Positions 61,201 through 64,000 of a stretch of DNA of 64,000 nt are shown one piece after another. Under the pieces are notes generated by a model. The model saw nothing but the letters and a program-made list of their open reading frames with translations. It was not told where the DNA came from and ran no database searches. How positions within the stretch are numbered: the first letter of the stretch is position 1; each line of letters opens with the position of its first letter. This DNA comes from an uncultured Muribaculaceae bacterium (GTDB taxonomy: Bacteria; Bacteroidota; Bacteroidia; Bacteroidales; Muribaculaceae). The position numbers were made by a program, and so were the translations under genes. Location: assembly GCA_910579035.1 (NCBI GenBank), contig CAJTSR010000010.1:33722-97721 (forward strand), written 5' to 3'.

Positions 61201-61540
61201 GAACGACCAAATCCATCGTTTTGCCGAGGCTATCGGCGTGAACGAGGATAAGTTGCGCAATATTATCAGTCTCCATATTCCTGATAATATGCTCAATCAA
61301 GGCGGACATTATTCAGAACTTGTCGCCACCCTCGACAAGTCGAAAGCCCGCAGCTTCCTTGAAACTCTCAGCGTAGGCACTACCGTCCTTCCGTTCCAAG
61401 TTTCCGCTAAGGCTGACCGCCTTCTACGCGACTTCATAGCCAGGGGCGGCTTTGATATTGATGAACTAATTGAGGAACATTCAGTAACGCCATACTCAAT
61501 TGGTGATAATGATGAAATTTCATTAGCCGCTGAACCATAA
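58286..61540 (+). CDS. hsdR: Type I restriction subunit HsdR
   Basis: A 1084-residue motor-nuclease. The N-terminal PD-(D/E)xK site is GDLMLLINGMPVVHIELKKT (about 147-166), the helicase has FIWHTTGSGKTMTSF (Walker A, about 297), IIDECHRSTFGE (motif II) and GFTGTPIDDENS (motif III), with YEGLIQAFSRTNR as motif VI. A C-terminal helical domain contacts HsdM. It closes the hsdM-nuclease-hsdS-hsdR operon. Intact, whereas hsdM is broken; unmodified host DNA would be at risk if it were active alone, but HsdR needs HsdM to act. Confidence 0.92.
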   Translation: MSHQSFNSEAQFEDALIKMLQQYGWEREVLKNHTEKQLIQNWANILYENNRQSVRLGNYPLTETEMQQIIDNINNLKTPLALNEFINGGTTSIRRDNPDDVENYGKEVTLKIYDRKEIAAGDSRYQIVQQPKFPTASPLLNNRRGDLMLLINGMPVVHIELKKTGVDVSQAANQIEKYAKEGIFSHGLLSLVQIFVAMNPEETLYFANPGPEGTFNKQFYFHWADFYNEPINEWEEIVKQLLSIPMAHQLIGFYTVPDSKDSVLKVMRSYQYYAANAISTKVAKTHWEDKTIYGGFIWHTTGSGKTMTSFKSAQLIAQSGDADKVVFLMDRIELSTQSLEEYQGFAGDGDNVEGTENTGILVDKLENDAASMRLIVTSIQKMSLVYEAKRGEEGGYPKARLDKIRNKRVVFIIDECHRSTFGETLAGIKRNFPNALYFGFTGTPIDDENSINNMTTSDLFGERLHLYSIADGIRDKNVLGFDPYKVLTMRDRDVRETVALAEAKAQTLEEVFADPAKKEVYDRFMAMPMVSREKNPDTNQYLLGVEDYLPNSQYRRPEHREKVVEDILREFPRLSAGGKFHAILATSSIPEAIAYYRLLREKATEMKITAIFDPSIDNNGTDRAMVKEEGLVEILTGYNNWFKHRFGIPTWQVFKKDVAKRMAHKKPYQRIDRDQQLDIMIVVDQMLTGFDSKWVNTIYMDKLLRYEGLIQAFSRTNRLFGHDKRFGVIRYYRRPHQMERNIEDAFALYAHGKPQGIFVTKLGRNIESMNLCYREIAYMFERAGIEDFASLPAEDSVRARFAREWRNLNAFLDAAKMQGFTWNKKRYKWTTEDGRSHYATIAFDEATYYTLAQRYKELHNGTGTGTGSGPTEDVPYEIEPYLVEIDTGLIDSAYMNSRFQKYLESFYNNDEAEVLDAVRKELHSSFAHLSAEDQKYANIFLNDIQQGRINRDEIDPDKSLSDYIGDYRSAAKNDQIHRFAEAIGVNEDKLRNIISLHIPDNMLNQGGHYSELVATLDKSKARSFLETLSVGTTVLPFQVSAKADRLLRDFIARGGFDIDELIEEHSVTPYSIGDNDEISLAAEP

Positions 61541-61589
61541 ATAACATAAATAATAGGATGGTAACCAATCATTAAGTGCACTATTAAAT

Positions 61590-63659
61590 ATGACTACGCT
61601 TACCGAAAAAGATAAAAGCTTAGCATCACTTGCTCTTTTTAGCGATCTTTATGATACGCATAGAAATATTGTAGATGTGATTCAAGAGTTTATTCGTATG
61701 TCTATCATGGGACATGGGGAGCTATTTTTATCACCTGCTCAAATTTATGGGTATCTCAAAGAGGATTACGGTTTTGCCATACCTATGGCTGTTGTCCAAG
61801 CGACAATCAGAAAAACTGATTTCTTAATAAAAGATACGAAAGTAAAGGGGATGTACAATGTTAAGACCTCATCTTTTCACGAGAAATCAGATGCATTTAA
61901 AGGACAGGTTGATGCTATAAAATCCCAACTCAATAAAGTTATTAAGTCTCTTAGGCAACATTTGAGAGAGCAATGTTTTGAGAATATCGATAAGGTTAAC
62001 GATTCTAATCTTAGAAAAGCTCTTAATACATATCTTATAGAAAGCATCCATACATCTAAAATATCTTCTTTGATTGAGCAATTTGTCATAATGCATCCGG
62101 AGTTTCGTGATGTATTACAAAAAATCACAGATGGCTCAATAATTTTTACGGGTCTCTCATACAACTCGGGCACACAAGAGTTTTCTACTGTAAAAGACCC
62201 GTTAACAATTTATCTTGATACTGAAATCTTATTTTATGGAGCAGGTTATGATGGCACTACACTCAAGATAATATTTGATGAATTTATTGAAACTGTAAAT
62301 CAGGTTAATAACATCAACTATGCAAAGAATGGGAAGAAACTGATTTTACTTAAATATTTCCCTGAAGTCCGTAAAGAAGTTGAAACATATTTCGGAGCGG
62401 CAGAAAGGATTAAAGATGGGAAATCCCCTTTGGATGCCTCAAGATCTGCAATGGGTTATATTGTTCAAAAGGCAAAAAATCGTAGTGATCTTGTTAGACT
62501 TAAAGCTCAATTTTGGAAGTTTCTTAAAGACAATAATATTGAAGAAGAAACCTATGGAGATTATTATGCGGAGCATAATAAATCCTATAATATAGAATCC
62601 AAGGAATTCCTCATGCAACTAAAGTTGGCAACATTTCATGATGATGAGGATGCGCAAGATAATCTTCGGTTCTTGAATTATATTAACATAAGGCGAGGTG
62701 GTAAAATACAAGACAAATTTTCAAGTATAGGATATATTTTTGTTACTCAGACTCAATTGGCATTTACGTTGGATAATCTTGTCAGAGGTAAGATGGGACG
62801 AGATAATTATCCCATGGCGCAAAACATCTCAGATATTACGGCTCGCTTATGGCTTGGACTAAATAAAGGTTTTAATCCGTCTACCGAATTAAAGTCTATA
62901 GATGTAATTGTAAAAGCTCAAGTAGGTCTTTCAAATCGAGTAGCTTGCTCTCTTGAGAAAAGGCATAGAGATTTAATCAATGAACATGCAGACTCTTCAG
63001 TTGATACTATTGTGACTGAATTAACAGCTCTACGCCAGTATGTACCGCACAAGCCGGAGGAACTTACTGCATCTTCCGACCTGGTCATAAATGCAAACGA
63101 TATAGATCGTTTTGTAGATGACAAAGTTTTAGAGATTCAGCAAAAGGATGATAAACTCAGGGAAAAAGATCAAGTTATTAAAGACTTGGAGGAAAGCCAT
63201 AAGAATGAAATATCTCACAGGCAAGAAGAAAATACCGTATTAAAGGCGACCTTAAGAAGTATAGCTCAAAAGAAGTTTGCTAAAGATTTAAAGGAATGGA
63301 AGTGTAAGGCTAAGAAAAAGGCAAGACGACTTTGTTGCCAAACCATAACCAAATCCATTGGTGTTATAATCTGGCCTATTATAATTGCTATTATCTCAAT
63401 ATGGCTGTTCTACGAGGATCATAAAGAAGCGACCCTTATACTTATTGTGGCCGCTGCCTTAATCGAGGTTGCACCTATAGTCCAAGGGTGGAAATCTGCA
63501 TTAGCTTATTTCACTAACATAGGTATGCTATTTTCCAAGAAAAGGCGAGTCAAGTATCTATACGATGCAATTATTCTATATGAAGAATCTAACCCTCGAC
63601 CTACTTTACAAAAAACATTGGATAGCATTTTGAAAAATGATGTAACAACATTATATTGA
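61590..63659 (+). CDS. Large protein with possible PIN-like domain, coiled coil and C-terminal TM, SIR2-linked
   Basis: A 689-residue protein I cannot place in a named family. Residues about 25-95 resemble a winged helix (LSPAQIYGYLKEDYGFAIPM). At about 203-260 TIYLDTEILFYGAGYDG and LILLKYFPEVRKEVETYF, and at about 345-385 FHDDEDAQDNLRFLNYINIR then YIFVTQTQLAF, have the order and acidic residues of PIN-like nucleases. A coiled coil (about 505-550) leads to two membrane segments (about 590-606, 612-632). It lies 49 bases after hsdR and 70 bases before a SIR2 gene. Codon use is AT-rich, unlike hsdR. Nuclease activity is inference. Confidence 0.7.
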   Translation: MTTLTEKDKSLASLALFSDLYDTHRNIVDVIQEFIRMSIMGHGELFLSPAQIYGYLKEDYGFAIPMAVVQATIRKTDFLIKDTKVKGMYNVKTSSFHEKSDAFKGQVDAIKSQLNKVIKSLRQHLREQCFENIDKVNDSNLRKALNTYLIESIHTSKISSLIEQFVIMHPEFRDVLQKITDGSIIFTGLSYNSGTQEFSTVKDPLTIYLDTEILFYGAGYDGTTLKIIFDEFIETVNQVNNINYAKNGKKLILLKYFPEVRKEVETYFGAAERIKDGKSPLDASRSAMGYIVQKAKNRSDLVRLKAQFWKFLKDNNIEEETYGDYYAEHNKSYNIESKEFLMQLKLATFHDDEDAQDNLRFLNYINIRRGGKIQDKFSSIGYIFVTQTQLAFTLDNLVRGKMGRDNYPMAQNISDITARLWLGLNKGFNPSTELKSIDVIVKAQVGLSNRVACSLEKRHRDLINEHADSSVDTIVTELTALRQYVPHKPEELTASSDLVINANDIDRFVDDKVLEIQQKDDKLREKDQVIKDLEESHKNEISHRQEENTVLKATLRSIAQKKFAKDLKEWKCKAKKKARRLCCQTITKSIGVIIWPIIIAIISIWLFYEDHKEATLILIVAAALIEVAPIVQGWKSALAYFTNIGMLFSKKRRVKYLYDAIILYEESNPRPTLQKTLDSILKNDVTTLY

Positions 63660-63729
63660 AATCCAATTACAACCCTATAAAACTCTCCTAGCTTCAATAT
63701 AGCTTTATAACAGAACTGAAAATATACAC

Positions 63730-64000
63730 ATGCAACAGAATAAAGTGACACCATTGGAACGTCTTATACGAAGAGTTAGACGTAACAAAGTTACACTATT
63801 TATTGGTTCCGGATTCTCAATTAAGGCTGGAGCCCCATCTGTTTCTGAATTAATCTCCAAATTAATTGAAGATGGCGATTTAAAATATAGTGCTGAACCA
63901 AAAGAATTATCTCTTCGGGATGTTGTATCCGATTTTGTTGAAAAAGAGGGACGGCACGAATTAATGCGATGTTTGGTCAAACATTTTTCTTTTACTCCTA
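63730..64000 (+). CDS. SIR2-like protein, N-terminal part (runs off window)
   Basis: The frame from ATG 63730 is open to the right edge (90 codons) and begins with KVTPLERLIRRVRRNKVTLF, then IGSGFSIKAGAPSVSELISK, the NAD-binding loop of SIR2-like domains used in anti-phage NADase systems. It follows the membrane protein gene closely and is also AT-rich, so the two may form one system. The rest of the protein, which would show the partner domain, is outside the window. Confidence 0.8.
   Translation, partial: MQQNKVTPLERLIRRVRRNKVTLFIGSGFSIKAGAPSVSELISKLIEDGDLKYSAEPKELSLRDVVSDFVEKEGRHELMRCLVKHFSFTP

Larger units (their letters stand above)
39587..64000 (+). mobile_element. Element 2: second integrative mobilisable element in tandem (right end outside window)
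   Basis: After the shared att core the backbone of element 1 repeats in order: terminator, phased repeats, four-HTH protein, integrase, two-TM protein, small HTH, DUF3987, MobC, relaxase, TM protein, small protein, terminator. Two cargo sites are used: between the two-TM protein and small HTH (toxin-antitoxin, orphan gene, ClpP fragment), and after the terminator (XRE-ImmA, type I restriction, PIN-like and SIR2 genes). No secretion genes are seen so far; the right end and its att repeat lie beyond the window. Confidence 0.8.

Noticed and set aside
20036..64000. One large composite element instead of two
   Set aside because: Each half has its own integrase, four-HTH protein, MobC and relaxase in the same order, and an att core with left-end repeats stands between them.

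Overview
The window is a bacterial chromosome segment from the order Bacteroidales. Intergenic promoters follow the Bacteroides-type -33 TTTG / -7 TAnnTTTG pattern (for example upstream of etfB, purL, bioA and a toxin-antitoxin pair), Shine-Dalgarno sites are weak or absent, and the gene content (single-chain PurL, PstS-like lipoprotein plus TPR protein, DUF3987/DUF3408 mobilisation genes) is typical of Bacteroides/Muribaculaceae. Genus and species cannot be read from the window.

Bases 1-20051 are ordinary housekeeping DNA. Minus-strand etfB (cut by the window edge) and purL are followed by plus-strand rluA-type pseudouridine synthase, fmt, a small membrane protein, a PstS-like lipoprotein, a TPR protein and rarA. 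A minus-strand block holds lipoprotein-pepT-miaA and tdk-yhcH. Then comes a tight plus-strand run bioA-bioF-NUC1 nuclease-mnmE.

From the last codons of mnmE to the right edge the DNA is mobile. I read it as two related integrative mobilisable elements in direct tandem. Element 1 (about 20036-39601) is complete. Element 2 (39587 to beyond 64000) has lost only its right end to the window edge. A 15-bp repeat encoding the MnmE C-terminal Cys-Ile-Gly-Lys lies at 20036 and 39587. Each element then repeats the same backbone order: terminator, phased repeats, a zinc-finger protein with four helix-turn-helix units, tyrosine recombinase, a two-TM protein with a charged linker, a small HTH protein, a DUF3987 P-loop protein, MobC, a HxDxxHxHxH relaxase, a TM coiled-coil protein and one or two small proteins ending in a strong terminator. 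No type IV secretion genes occur in element 1, so it would need a helper for transfer.

The cargo is anti-phage. Element 1 carries an XRE regulator, type III methylase and restriction helicase, an OLD-family nuclease and an AlbA_2/HATPase protein. Element 2 carries a toxin-antitoxin pair and a ClpP-like fragment inside the backbone. After the backbone come an XRE-ImmA protein with a small partner, a type I restriction-modification locus (hsdM split by a frameshift, a DUF1016 nuclease, hsdS, hsdR), and a possible two-gene module of a PIN-like membrane protein and a SIR2 protein cut by the window edge. Element 2 also shows several broken genes (two single-base frameshifts, an amber codon, a truncated ClpP), which could be real decay or sequence error.

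The most interesting material is the regulatory and recombination DNA of the two elements: the mnmE-restoring att repeats, TTTTGTACCC-type arm sites about 135 bp inside each end of element 1, and phased 10- and 11-bp repeats that may be read by the four-HTH protein. The unassigned SIR2-linked membrane gene is the other highlight.
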